This document shows, piece after piece, positions 1 to 8,081 of a stretch of 64,000 nucleotides of DNA; positions within the stretch are counted from its first letter, which is position 1, and the number at the start of each line of letters is the position of its first letter. Made by a program: the position numbers and the translations under genes. The notes under the pieces were generated by a model. It was given only the letters and a program-made list of their open reading frames with translations. It ran no database searches and was not told the origin of the DNA. The DNA lies in contig NZ_AUXY01000056.1 of assembly GCF_001625695.1 (NCBI RefSeq), positions 1 to 64,000 on the forward strand, in the 5' to 3' direction. This stretch comes from Pseudoalteromonas luteoviolacea H33-S. GTDB taxonomy: Bacteria; Pseudomonadota; Gammaproteobacteria; Enterobacterales; Alteromonadaceae.

Positions 1-196
1 GCCTATTTGATCAACAAGGCACATTTCAACTTCAATAATGATACTTTTCAATTTTAAAAAACATTCCTAGTCATTCTCCTTTCCACTTAATTCAATAATA
101 TATATTCGCTTTAAAGACTCGGTAAATTTATAACCACGCCAAAGATGACAAAACATGTTAAGGTTGTGGCAAATCAAAAAACTTACTAAGTGCTCT

Positions 197-808
197 ATGA
201 CAATAGAAAGTTATCTTGCTCTATTCAGCGCCATGTTTATCGTAGGGATCATTCCAGGCCCTGCTGTATTTGCTATTACCACCGCTTCTATGGCAGGAGG
301 CTTTCGACGGGGTGCAGCAATGACATTGGGGCTCATCATAGCTGATTATTTTTTCATACTCTTGGCGGTATCAGGGTTGGCTTTTATAGCAGAGTCTATG
401 GGCAGTACCTTTGCGGTTATAAAATATCTCTGTGCCGCTTACTTAATTTGGATGGGTATAAAGCTATTTCGGGCAACACCTGCTATCGATACGCAAACAC
501 CACCAGCAACCAAACATCATATTGATATTTTGGCTGGTTTCTTATTAACCATGAGTAATCCAAAAGCCATTATATTTTACGTTGCACTGTTCCCTGCCTT
601 TGTCGACTTTCATACCATTACAATAACTGACATTTTAGGCATTTTTATCTGTGCTACTTTAGCGTTTGGTTCGGTCAACCTGGGGTATTCATACCTCAGT
701 GCAAAAGCAAAAAGGTTTGTTTCTACATCAAAGCGAATGGGGATGTTTAATAAACTCGCAGGCAGTTTGTTGTCAGCCTCCGGAGTGGCCGTAGCGATGA
801 GGACATAA
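197..808 (+). CDS. LysE family amino-acid exporter
   Basis: This is a 203-residue inner-membrane protein of the LysE/RhtB translocator family, which exports amino acids or small metabolites. What is seen: the N-terminal family motif G-x-x-P-G-P (IIPGPAVFAI), a glycine-rich cytoplasmic loop (GGFRRGAAMTLG), about six hydrophobic segments, and the conserved internal block LTMSNPKAIIFY. The frame is open from position 155, but the ATG at 197 was preferred because family members begin directly with the first membrane helix (here TIESYLALFSAMF). Neither start has a good ribosome binding site. The substrate cannot be read from sequence. A second membrane transporter starts 38 bp downstream on the same strand, so the two may be co-transcribed. 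Confidence 0.9.
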   Translation: MTIESYLALFSAMFIVGIIPGPAVFAITTASMAGGFRRGAAMTLGLIIADYFFILLAVSGLAFIAESMGSTFAVIKYLCAAYLIWMGIKLFRATPAIDTQTPPATKHHIDILAGFLLTMSNPKAIIFYVALFPAFVDFHTITITDILGIFICATLAFGSVNLGYSYLSAKAKRFVSTSKRMGMFNKLAGSLLSASGVAVAMRT

Positions 809-846
809 CAATCTAATACAGACTTCACTTTCAAGGAAAGATAATT

Positions 847-1557
847 ATGGAACTATTGCTCGGACTAGTCGCGTTTATAACATCACTGATTGCGGCCATT
901 GTTGGGTTTGGCGGTGGTATGTTGTTGATTGCTCTACTGCCATTATTTTTAAATCCCGCGTTGGTGATCCCCATTCATGGACTCACTCAAATTACCAGCA
1001 ATGCATCACGGGCGCTGTTTTCTCTCTCTGATGTCCAATGGTCCCTCCTCCCCGCTTTTTTTGTCGGCTCGGTACTCGGTACTCTCCTTTTTGGTGTTGT
1101 TTTATATAACATGCCAACAACCTATATTCCGACAGCAATTGGCCTGTATATCTTGTTAAACCTTTGGTACTCACCTTTTTCGAATTTTATTAAGCGTTTT
1201 GAGAACTTTTATATCATTGGCGCCTTACAAACTGGGCTGGGATTAATTGTGGGTGCCACAGGGCCATTATCTTTGACAGTGCTGACCAAACAGCTTCAAT
1301 CCAAAGACCAAGTAGTGGCCACTAGTGCAGTGTTCATGACACTCAGCCATTTAGCAAAAATTCCTGTGTTTTTGTTAGTCTCTTCTGAGCTATTACAAAG
1401 TGGCCCTATTATTATTGCCATGATGTGCGGCGCAATGTTTGGTTCATATATTGGCACTAAGCTGCGTTTATCCGCGAACAACACACAACTTATTGGTGTC
1501 ATTAAAGTGTTACTCAGTGCTCTGGCAGTTAACATGCTTCTATCAGCTCTTTTTTAG
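847..1557 (+). CDS. TauE/SafE (TSUP) family anion permease
   Basis: This 236-residue inner-membrane protein belongs to the TSUP family, whose members move sulfite, sulfoacetate or other organosulfur anions. The glycine-rich motif in the first helix (IAAIVGFGGGMLLIALLP) and its weaker C-terminal counterpart (GAMFGSYIGTKLRL) are the two inverted repeats typical of the family, and about eight hydrophobic segments are visible. The start is supported by AAGGAAAG about 6 nt upstream. It follows the LysE-family gene closely and may share its transcript. The substrate is not determinable here. Confidence 0.9.
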   Translation: MELLLGLVAFITSLIAAIVGFGGGMLLIALLPLFLNPALVIPIHGLTQITSNASRALFSLSDVQWSLLPAFFVGSVLGTLLFGVVLYNMPTTYIPTAIGLYILLNLWYSPFSNFIKRFENFYIIGALQTGLGLIVGATGPLSLTVLTKQLQSKDQVVATSAVFMTLSHLAKIPVFLLVSSELLQSGPIIIAMMCGAMFGSYIGTKLRLSANNTQLIGVIKVLLSALAVNMLLSALF

Positions 1558-1700
1558 CCGTCTAACAACTAAACAACATACCGTAAAGCGGTTTTTTACC
1601 TTTATCAAACACAATACTAATGTCTCAAGCCGTTTACTCCACACTCCTTCCATATTCTTAGCATATAATAAAATAGATTTAGATAAGATAGAGAAACGAC

Positions 1701-3602
1701 ATGCGCTTGATCCCATATGCTCTTTTGAGCTTAGCCACTTTAACTGGGTGTCAATTCAGCGAAAATGACACTCCTGAAGTTACAGTAGTAACACCAGCTC
1801 CAGAAGTACAAAGTAATTTGGAAATCACTGAGATATCAACTGGTCCGCTAGATATGTTAGCACCAAGTGATACTGTTAAAACTTATTACACGGTAGATGT
1901 AACAGGTTTTGATAATGTTGACGTTGAAGTCCACTTTTACCTAATGCACTCTGATGAGTTAGATTCACAAAGTGAGCAAGAAGCTGCAATTGAAGACATT
2001 CAACAAATCGCCGTTGTTGAATTAGCAGGACTTTCTGCTGGTACTAGCGAGCACGAAATTGAACTGACATTGCCAAATTCTTTAGAAGGCGGTAACTACC
2101 ACATCTTGGCTCAAATTGATCCAAATGACCTGCACGTGGAAGACATTGAAGAAGATAACCACCCTTCTGTTGATCACGATCCTCATTTAGAAGGCAACTT
2201 CCCACATGCTGACATTGTCGTTCGCCAGCAAGAAGGCCATGATTATAAATTACTTGGCGCTGAATTTGGTCAAGCGGCGCTAATTTTGGACACGCCGGAC
2301 GTCGACAATGGTGCGAGTGACCACCACTCTGATCTTATTGGTTACTTTGAAGCTGATTATGAAGGCACAAACTTAGGACTTTCGCATATTAAAGCAGAAG
2401 TCATGGTTGCTGGTAACTGGGTTGAAACCCACTTTTGGGATGCAACAGCGGGTCAATATACAGACACGCTTGCACATGAATTCAGAGCTGAATTACATGA
2501 TGAGCATATTGGTTTTGACATCGCATTAGAGCCTGAATTAATCAAAAACCTGCATGAAAACTACGATGCGAATGCACAAAACAACCTTGAGCTACGTTTT
2601 ACCCTCATTGATGCGGCCCAAGATGCAGAAACAAACACTGATAACAATCAGGTGTTAACCTCTATCCCGTTCTACTTTTTTGAGCAAGAAGCTGCAACCG
2701 AAGAGCCTGCAAGCCGCTCAACAAGACAAGCTAGGTTTACTGAGCAAGCCATCGTGCCTGCTTCTGTTGGTTTGGCCAATATCAACTTCCAAAGTGAATT
2801 TGATAAGTCATACGGCGACAAATCTAAGTTCAGTGTTGGCGTAGACTTACAAGGTCAGCTATTTATCGTGCCAACTGGCGATCCAGGCGGTCGTATTACT
2901 GGTGAAGGTACTGTTGAAGCTTACTTCTTCAAAGCAAAAAATACCTTATTCAGTATTTCTTATAATGGCAGTGCTTACATCAGTGGCCTAAATACAGGTT
3001 ATGAATCTGAAATGATCATCTTCAACAATGTTGTGTTTGAAGATGAAAAATTTACTGCTAAATATGAAAAGTCATGGGAAAAGAAATGGGAAGAAGATAA
3101 AACGCTTGCCCAAGCCACATTTACTGTAGGTCCAATTCCTATCAAGGTAGAAGCAGGTGTCACAGGTAACCTAGGCTTTGAACTTACCGTTGGCTACAAT
3201 GCAGAGCTATACGCTGAAGGCGACCTATTCCATGTCGACTTTGGTGCTTTTGGTCGTGGTGGTGTAAACCTACTGGTTGCTTCAGCTGGAGTACAAGCGA
3301 TTTTAACGTTAATCGATAATACGTTTGCCATGGAGTCAAATGCAGGCTTTGCACTGCTCACCAACAACAACACAAATCCACATATCTACTACGGTATTGA
3401 ATTGAAAAATGACCTTGATGTCATTTCAGGTAAATTTGGTTTATACGCGGAAACCTATGGTGTTAAATGGTGTAAGAAGTGGGGGATCCCTTACCCTTGT
3501 GGTAAGAAAACATCTCGCTATGATCTTTGGTTATATCAAACCAATAGTGTATTTGATAAATCTTGGACAATTTACTCCAAAGAAGGTGAAATCGATCTAT
3601 GA
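1701..3602 (+). CDS. CARDB-like lipoprotein, first gene of a coupled pair
   Basis: This 633-residue protein starts with a lipoprotein signal (MRLIPYALLSLATLTGC; lipobox LTGC, acylated Cys17), so it is probably anchored in the outer membrane. Residues ~40-175 resemble a CARDB/Ig-type beta domain: alternating strands, LEGGNYHILAQIDPND, and an acidic loop rich in Asp/His that could bind metal. A second similar segment covers ~180-330. The C-terminal half (~350-633) is aromatic and rich in Gly/Val beta strands, ending in a Cys/Lys-rich patch (KWCKKWGIPYPCGKK). No enzyme motif is seen. The stop overlaps the next start (ATGA), so the two proteins are translationally coupled and probably act together. 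The family is not one I recognise. A lipid-binding or adhesive surface role is only inference from the neighbour. Confidence 0.8.
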   Translation: MRLIPYALLSLATLTGCQFSENDTPEVTVVTPAPEVQSNLEITEISTGPLDMLAPSDTVKTYYTVDVTGFDNVDVEVHFYLMHSDELDSQSEQEAAIEDIQQIAVVELAGLSAGTSEHEIELTLPNSLEGGNYHILAQIDPNDLHVEDIEEDNHPSVDHDPHLEGNFPHADIVVRQQEGHDYKLLGAEFGQAALILDTPDVDNGASDHHSDLIGYFEADYEGTNLGLSHIKAEVMVAGNWVETHFWDATAGQYTDTLAHEFRAELHDEHIGFDIALEPELIKNLHENYDANAQNNLELRFTLIDAAQDAETNTDNNQVLTSIPFYFFEQEAATEEPASRSTRQARFTEQAIVPASVGLANINFQSEFDKSYGDKSKFSVGVDLQGQLFIVPTGDPGGRITGEGTVEAYFFKAKNTLFSISYNGSAYISGLNTGYESEMIIFNNVVFEDEKFTAKYEKSWEKKWEEDKTLAQATFTVGPIPIKVEAGVTGNLGFELTVGYNAELYAEGDLFHVDFGAFGRGGVNLLVASAGVQAILTLIDNTFAMESNAGFALLTNNNTNPHIYYGIELKNDLDVISGKFGLYAETYGVKWCKKWGIPYPCGKKTSRYDLWLYQTNSVFDKSWTIYSKEGEIDL

Positions 3603-5302
3603 TCACGCTTAATAAAGCGATGCTAGCCAGTGCACTTTGTGCACTGGCTGTTTCTAATACAGCCGAGGCAAGCTGTTCAGCACAATACAACTTTGTTATC
3701 GATACGCACACCACATTTAACTACGATCAAGTCAGCCAGCAAGGGCAACAAACCCATATAAAGCTCAATGGATTGTTGACTATCAAAGCTGCAAAGCACA
3801 ATGACGAAGACGGATGGTGGGCAATCAAAGCGGATAAAGTGACAGCTGGTCAGGGGCAGTTTGCATCAGAACTTGCCAGCTACACAGTTCCATTTGCATT
3901 TAAGTTAGCAAAAAATGGGCTCGTCACAGACTTTTGGTTTCCAACCAAATTAGATACTCAGACGCAAGACCAACTTAAAGGCCTAGCCTACTATTTTCAG
4001 TTTCAGCGCAGCAATCCAGCTTTAATCAAAAAAGAGCAAGATACGCTGGGACGATATACCGTGTCTTATCAATTTAAAGATGATGAGATCCATCTAAATA
4101 AGCACACCTATGCGCTCCATGATAAAACACAAGCAGCATTGCAGACGGTAAACGTCGCTTCATCAGGTCATCAAATCACACCTAATGCATGTTTTTTTGA
4201 AACCCGAAAAGGTCAAGAAACGCTGCTTTTTTCTGGTCAATCACAAAGCTTAAATTTAAAAACCAAGCAGCAATATCAATTGCTACCAACGAGCTCAGCA
4301 TATCCCTCAGCTCTATTTAGTTTACCCACGAATTTAGAAAACTGGCCAAGCGCAGAAAAAACACTCAGTGAGGACGAGCTTGCACAGCTCAAAAAATCCT
4401 TACAAAGCTTGGTGAGCAAAGGAAATCTAACCGATATTTCAGCCTACGATTTAGCCAAACAGCTAAGTCAGTTTGACGCAGTTATCGGCTCACTAGAGAC
4501 GATATTTTTGCAACAAACACTCTCCGATGAAGCGCAAATGCGCTTGTTTAATGCATTAGGTCAGCTTGATAGCCCGAACAGCCAACTACTACTTGGCCAC
4601 ATATTGGTTAATGCAGAAAAAGACCCTTTAATGCAGTTTCGTGCCCTTCGTGCCTTATCTCAAGGACAAAGCGCGCTGAGCCCTGAGCTTAGTGCCTTGC
4701 TGACAGAGCAAATCGAAAGCGGCTTCAATAGCTTAGACTCAGAAGTGACGAGCAGCTTTTATATGACAATTGGTGCGATGCTCAACAGTCGAACTGCCAA
4801 TGCCCAGTCTGCTCAGCTACATGACGTATTGTCTGAGCAATTGTCATTAGTCACAGAGACCAACATAAAATCAGCACTTATTACCAGCCTGGGGAATAGC
4901 CGGGATGAGCAGCACTTCGAGCAAATTGACAGCTATGTAGAGGATTCAAATAAAAGTGTGCAACGAGCTTCAATTAGAGCGCTCGGCATGATGCAAACTG
5001 AGCAAGCGTACACGAGTTTAGAAAAGCAACTTGCTAAACCTCAACATCAAAATCAAGTCGCGCTGCTAAAAGCGCTATCAAATTATCAACTTGAACCAGC
5101 TGCCAGTGATGCTGTGCTTGCAATTGCCGTGAACAACCCAACAGCAGAGAGCCGTTATGCAGCTATTCAAGCACTTGCAACACAGGAGCACAAAGACGGT
5201 ATTAAAGCCACATTACGCACTGCGTTAAAAAAGGAAACGTCTAAGCGTAACTTTAAAGCCATTGTTGAACTGCTTCACAGTACAAAGCAAAACACACCAT
5301 AA
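3599..5302 (+). CDS. Exported HEAT-repeat protein resembling the vitellogenin/MTP N-terminal module
   Basis: This 567-residue protein has a Sec signal peptide (cleavage near AEA-SCSAQ, residue ~25). Residues ~27-230 form a beta-rich region with the flavour of the large lipid transfer protein N-sheet: an opening C-x-x-x-Y strand, LNGLLTIKAA, then PFAFKLAKNGLVTDFWFP followed by a short helix and RYTVSYQF. Residues ~250-560 are a helical HEAT-like superhelix, including SALITSLGNSRDEQHFEQI and VQRASIRALGMM, close in style to the ALGNAG...L segments of vitellogenin/MTP. This order (beta barrel, then helical superhelix) matches that family, but the similarity was judged by eye. It overlaps the upstream lipoprotein gene by 4 bp. 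Alternative: a generic HEAT-repeat scaffold with an unrelated beta domain. Confidence 0.75.
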   Translation: MITLNKAMLASALCALAVSNTAEASCSAQYNFVIDTHTTFNYDQVSQQGQQTHIKLNGLLTIKAAKHNDEDGWWAIKADKVTAGQGQFASELASYTVPFAFKLAKNGLVTDFWFPTKLDTQTQDQLKGLAYYFQFQRSNPALIKKEQDTLGRYTVSYQFKDDEIHLNKHTYALHDKTQAALQTVNVASSGHQITPNACFFETRKGQETLLFSGQSQSLNLKTKQQYQLLPTSSAYPSALFSLPTNLENWPSAEKTLSEDELAQLKKSLQSLVSKGNLTDISAYDLAKQLSQFDAVIGSLETIFLQQTLSDEAQMRLFNALGQLDSPNSQLLLGHILVNAEKDPLMQFRALRALSQGQSALSPELSALLTEQIESGFNSLDSEVTSSFYMTIGAMLNSRTANAQSAQLHDVLSEQLSLVTETNIKSALITSLGNSRDEQHFEQIDSYVEDSNKSVQRASIRALGMMQTEQAYTSLEKQLAKPQHQNQVALLKALSNYQLEPAASDAVLAIAVNNPTAESRYAAIQALATQEHKDGIKATLRTALKKETSKRNFKAIVELLHSTKQNTP

Positions 5303-5316
5303 ACTTTCAAATAGTG

Positions 5317-5345
5317 GCTTCGTCTAACTATGTGTTAGTCGAAGC
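5317..5345 (+). terminator. Hairpin after the lipoprotein/HEAT pair
   Basis: GCTTCGTCTAAC pairs with GTTAGTCGAAGC across a 5-nt loop, with a single T:T mismatch. It lies just after the stop of the HEAT-repeat gene and before the glyoxalase-fold gene. There is no U-tract, so it may stop transcription weakly or stabilise the 3' end. Confidence 0.45.
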
Positions 5346-5408
5346 AACAACTCAATGCCATTTCAGCGCTTCGCACTAAACTAACTTAAATCTGCTTAGG
5401 ACCAGTCA

Positions 5409-5771
5409 ATGACATTCCACTCTCCCATTCCGATTATCCGTAGCTTTGATAAGCAAGTCGCACACGCTTTTTATATCGAATTTTTAGGGTTTAAAATAGA
5501 CTGGCAACATCAATATCAAGCTGACTTGCCCATGTATATGCAAATATCAAAAGATACCTGTATACTGCATTTGTCAGAGCATTATGGCGATGCGTCTCCC
5601 GGGATGAGTATTAGAATTGGCTGTGATGACCTTAAGTCTTATCACACCCACCTAATTAAAAAACAGTTTAAACATGCTAGGCCCGATATTATCGTGCAAC
5701 CATGGGGACTAGAAATGGCCATATCAGATCCATTCGGTAATAAGCTGATTTTTTTCCAAAGCGCCGAGTAG
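5409..5771 (+). CDS. Glyoxalase/bleomycin-resistance fold protein
   Basis: This is a 120-residue single-domain VOC-superfamily protein, the size of bleomycin-resistance-type members. It shows the expected opening (PIPIIRSFDKQVAHAFYIEFLGF), the middle strand with CILHLSEHYGD, and the closing strand ISDPFGNKLIFF, which holds the usual D-P-x-G-N turn. Proteins of this group sequester or transform small molecules, and the ligand cannot be assigned. AGGA in front of the ATG supports the start. It is followed by a hairpin shared with the converging gene. Confidence 0.88.
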   Translation: MTFHSPIPIIRSFDKQVAHAFYIEFLGFKIDWQHQYQADLPMYMQISKDTCILHLSEHYGDASPGMSIRIGCDDLKSYHTHLIKKQFKHARPDIIVQPWGLEMAISDPFGNKLIFFQSAE

Positions 5772-5793
5772 AAGGTGAATCTGATCACCTTCT
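5770..5793. terminator. Bidirectional hairpin between converging genes
   Basis: AGAAGGTGA and TCACCTTCT form a perfect 9-bp stem with a 6-nt loop, followed by TAAAAATT. It sits in the 41-bp gap between the stops of the glyoxalase-fold gene and the converging minus-strand gene, so it probably serves both. Confidence 0.65.
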
Positions 5794-5812
5794 AAAAATT
5801 ACGACCTCATAT

Positions 5813-7171
5813 CTAATCTTTCATTTGTTCTATCGCGACAATCTCAGAGCGGTTCATTGTCAACTTATAACGCTCTAGCTGAGTGTCCTCACCTGATTTA
5901 AAGCGCATAACTAAGTTAATTTGATATCGCCGCTCCACAGAGTTTTTCGACACTTTATGCCCTTCAAGGCTATAAAGCTTACCAGCCCCCTTTTTCAGAT
6001 AGCGCGCAAAAGAGCTCATATTAAAGGTGATCCTTTGCTGAACTTCCTCATAACCCGGTAAAAATTCATTAATTTGCACCTGATTTTTACAGCTAAAGTG
6101 CAATAAATTTGCTTCCTGACGATTTTGCCTGCCGCGCTTTTTAAGCAGCTTATCAACATCGTCTGGTATATCTTTCTTTTTGATATGCTCTAACCATATG
6201 GTCTGCGTACAGACGGTTTCATCATTGACCGAGTTTTTAAATTTATTGCGCCATTTAGGGCGGCCTTTTTGTACCTTACGCCATGCCCATTGAGTCAAAT
6301 CATCTTTAAAGGTTTCTCTTAAACCATAAATGACCCCTAACAGTGCGATAAGCGCTATCGTGATCTCTTCAAAATTTGACCTTGCATTCAGTACCAGGTA
6401 CATCACAAACGCCATGATCACCGCAGTCACCGCACCGCGAGCAAGACGCTTTAAGTTAGCACCCAAGTTGGTCGTTTCTTTATTAAATACCACGCCATAT
6501 TCTATGAGCCTTTCCAATAAGCGCATCTTGTTAGTAATTCGATTTGGGTCGTCCAACGTCACTTGTGAGTTATAGCTTTGCTTTTCTCGATAGAGGTTTT
6601 CTTGTTTACAGAAATCGATTACCTCACCCCGCTCTTTGCTAAAGTCACTTGATTTAGGACCCCGAGCCAACAACTTTAAAAAAGCTTGCTCTGTATGCCA
6701 ACTTAAATAATTATCAGCATTTTGAAAGTACGATTTAAGCCGGTTATCCGGTGGCGTATAGCGTCTTAACTTCACCAAGAGTTTTGCACTTTGCTCAACT
6801 AGCTCAATGGCAGCAGGATAAAACTCTTCAGCTTGCTTAAGCTTTAAGGTTTGCTTCACGTCCGCATCTAACGCAATGCGAATTTGATAGCAAAATAAAT
6901 TGAGATTGACACGATAATCGCTTTTTTGGCCCTTGCTTTGGCTGATAAAACGACTTCGAACAAGTGGAAGATGTAATTGCTCAGAATAATAGGCACTATG
7001 GCACTTGATATTGGCATTGAAGTAATCTACTTCATTTAGTGTGTTCGCATTGATCCCCATGTCAATTGGGATGGAAAAGTATAGATCAAGCTGGTTTGTC
7101 TCTTTTGGCAGGAGCTGATAGTTAATTTTAAATGATAGGCTTTCGTCTTGGCTTAGTTTTGCTTTGCTCAC
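5813..7171 (-). CDS. Unrecognised protein with a central two-TM hairpin
   Basis: I do not recognise this family. The frame is open to a GTG at 7216, but the GTG at 7171 was chosen because a perfect AGGAGG lies 12 nt upstream of it (7184-7189), giving 452 residues. Residues ~1-240 are soluble and mixed alpha/beta (LSFKINYQLLP... and helical segments). Residues ~246-262 and ~269-284 are two hydrophobic helices, followed by a very basic stretch (WAWRKVQKGRPKWRNKFKNS) and a further ~150-residue soluble domain. There is no signal peptide, so both large domains probably face the cytoplasm. The gene stands alone on the minus strand between plus-strand neighbours. Confidence 0.75.
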   Translation of the reverse strand: MSKAKLSQDESLSFKINYQLLPKETNQLDLYFSIPIDMGINANTLNEVDYFNANIKCHSAYYSEQLHLPLVRSRFISQSKGQKSDYRVNLNLFCYQIRIALDADVKQTLKLKQAEEFYPAAIELVEQSAKLLVKLRRYTPPDNRLKSYFQNADNYLSWHTEQAFLKLLARGPKSSDFSKERGEVIDFCKQENLYREKQSYNSQVTLDDPNRITNKMRLLERLIEYGVVFNKETTNLGANLKRLARGAVTAVIMAFVMYLVLNARSNFEEITIALIALLGVIYGLRETFKDDLTQWAWRKVQKGRPKWRNKFKNSVNDETVCTQTIWLEHIKKKDIPDDVDKLLKKRGRQNRQEANLLHFSCKNQVQINEFLPGYEEVQQRITFNMSSFARYLKKGAGKLYSLEGHKVSKNSVERRYQINLVMRFKSGEDTQLERYKLTMNRSEIVAIEQMKD

Positions 7172-7332
7172 TCGAATAATTTCCCTCCTATTTTTAACAC
7201 CGAGTAAGTATAACACAAATCCTTTTCTTACATTGGTTTAAGCTACTAAAAACTCAAGTATCAAGACAAAATTTCATTATGATTAGGTTGCCAATACAAG
7301 GATAATAAAGCTTTTGATTAATAGGAATTAAC

Positions 7333-7698
7333 ATGTCAGACACACAAAATGAAACGCTTGAAAATTTTATTGAGCGCGTAACACATCAAGGCGAGTCAGT
7401 TGAATTTGAACACACTATCCAGCTCATAGATAACTTATATGAATTCACACCTTGCGAATTTAAAAATGGCGAGCAAAATAATGAAGCAGGTACAAATTTA
7501 GGGTCATGCAAAATTCTCGCTTTTGCAAAACAGCACAAATTATCTGAGCAAGCCACCCTGCATTGCTTTGGGCAATACTACCGTCATGACGTTAAGCAAA
7601 ACCCAGGTGGCGACGACCATGGCAATATCAGAAACTTTATTAAGTATGGCTGGAGCGGGGTTTCGTTCGAAGCTAGTCCTCTCAAGGCTCGCGCTTAG
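7333..7698 (+). CDS. HopJ-family protein
   Basis: This 121-residue protein matches the HopJ family: FEHTIQLIDNLYEFTPCEFKNG, then NEAGTNLGSCKILAFAKQ, HCFGQYYRHDV and the C-terminal NIRNFIKYGWSGVSFE. The family was named after a Pseudomonas type III effector candidate but is widespread in free-living gammaproteobacteria that lack the secretion system, so an effector role is not implied and no secretion genes are present here. AGGAATTAAC precedes the ATG. Its function is unknown. Confidence 0.9.
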   Translation: MSDTQNETLENFIERVTHQGESVEFEHTIQLIDNLYEFTPCEFKNGEQNNEAGTNLGSCKILAFAKQHKLSEQATLHCFGQYYRHDVKQNPGGDDHGNIRNFIKYGWSGVSFEASPLKARA

Positions 7699-7785
7699 TT
7701 CGATAAATTAAGGGCTTTCAAATATAAAACTGATCGGTTTGCTAGCCAATACGTACAGTTTACAAACTCAATTTTTGGCAGCAAA

Positions 7786-8034
7786 ATGGATCACGTAGAT
7801 ACATCCAGAATTATAGAAATGGCTTGGGAAGACAGAACCCCTTTTGAGGCAATACATCGTTTGTATGGCCTTGATGAAAAAGCGGTCATTAGATTGATGC
7901 GTGACGAGCTCAAAGCCAGTAGCTTCAAACTTTGGAGAGCGCGAGTTTCAGGTAGAAAAACCAAGCATCAAAAACTGCGCTCTCCTGACGTCAGCCGTGG
8001 TTATTGTCCGACTCAGTATAAACATAGAAAATGA
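7786..8034 (+). CDS. DUF2805 / TIGR03643 family small basic protein
   Basis: This 82-residue basic protein has the recognisable family core: IIEMAWEDRTPFEAI, GLDEKAVIRLMRDEL, SFKLWRARVSGRKTKH. The pattern is helix-turn-helix-like and the tail is Lys/Arg rich, which suggests nucleic-acid binding, although no function is established that I know of. It follows the HopJ-family gene after 87 bp and ends at a hairpin shared with the converging gene cluster. Confidence 0.88.
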   Translation: MDHVDTSRIIEMAWEDRTPFEAIHRLYGLDEKAVIRLMRDELKASSFKLWRARVSGRKTKHQKLRSPDVSRGYCPTQYKHRK

Positions 8035-8039
8035 AACTA

Positions 8040-8074
8040 AGGTATGAATACAACTAAAGTTCATACCTGTTTTA
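8040..8074. terminator. Hairpin between converging genes
   Basis: AGGTATGAA pairs with TTCATACCT (9 bp, 11-nt loop), followed by GTTTTAAT on the plus strand. It sits between the DUF2805 gene and the end of the minus-strand protease-like cluster. Confidence 0.55.
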
Positions 8075-8081
8075 ATCGTCA

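Noticed and set aside
7333..7698. Type III secretion effector (suggested by the HopJ name)
   Set aside because: No secretion or chaperone genes are nearby and the family is common in free-living bacteria without that system.
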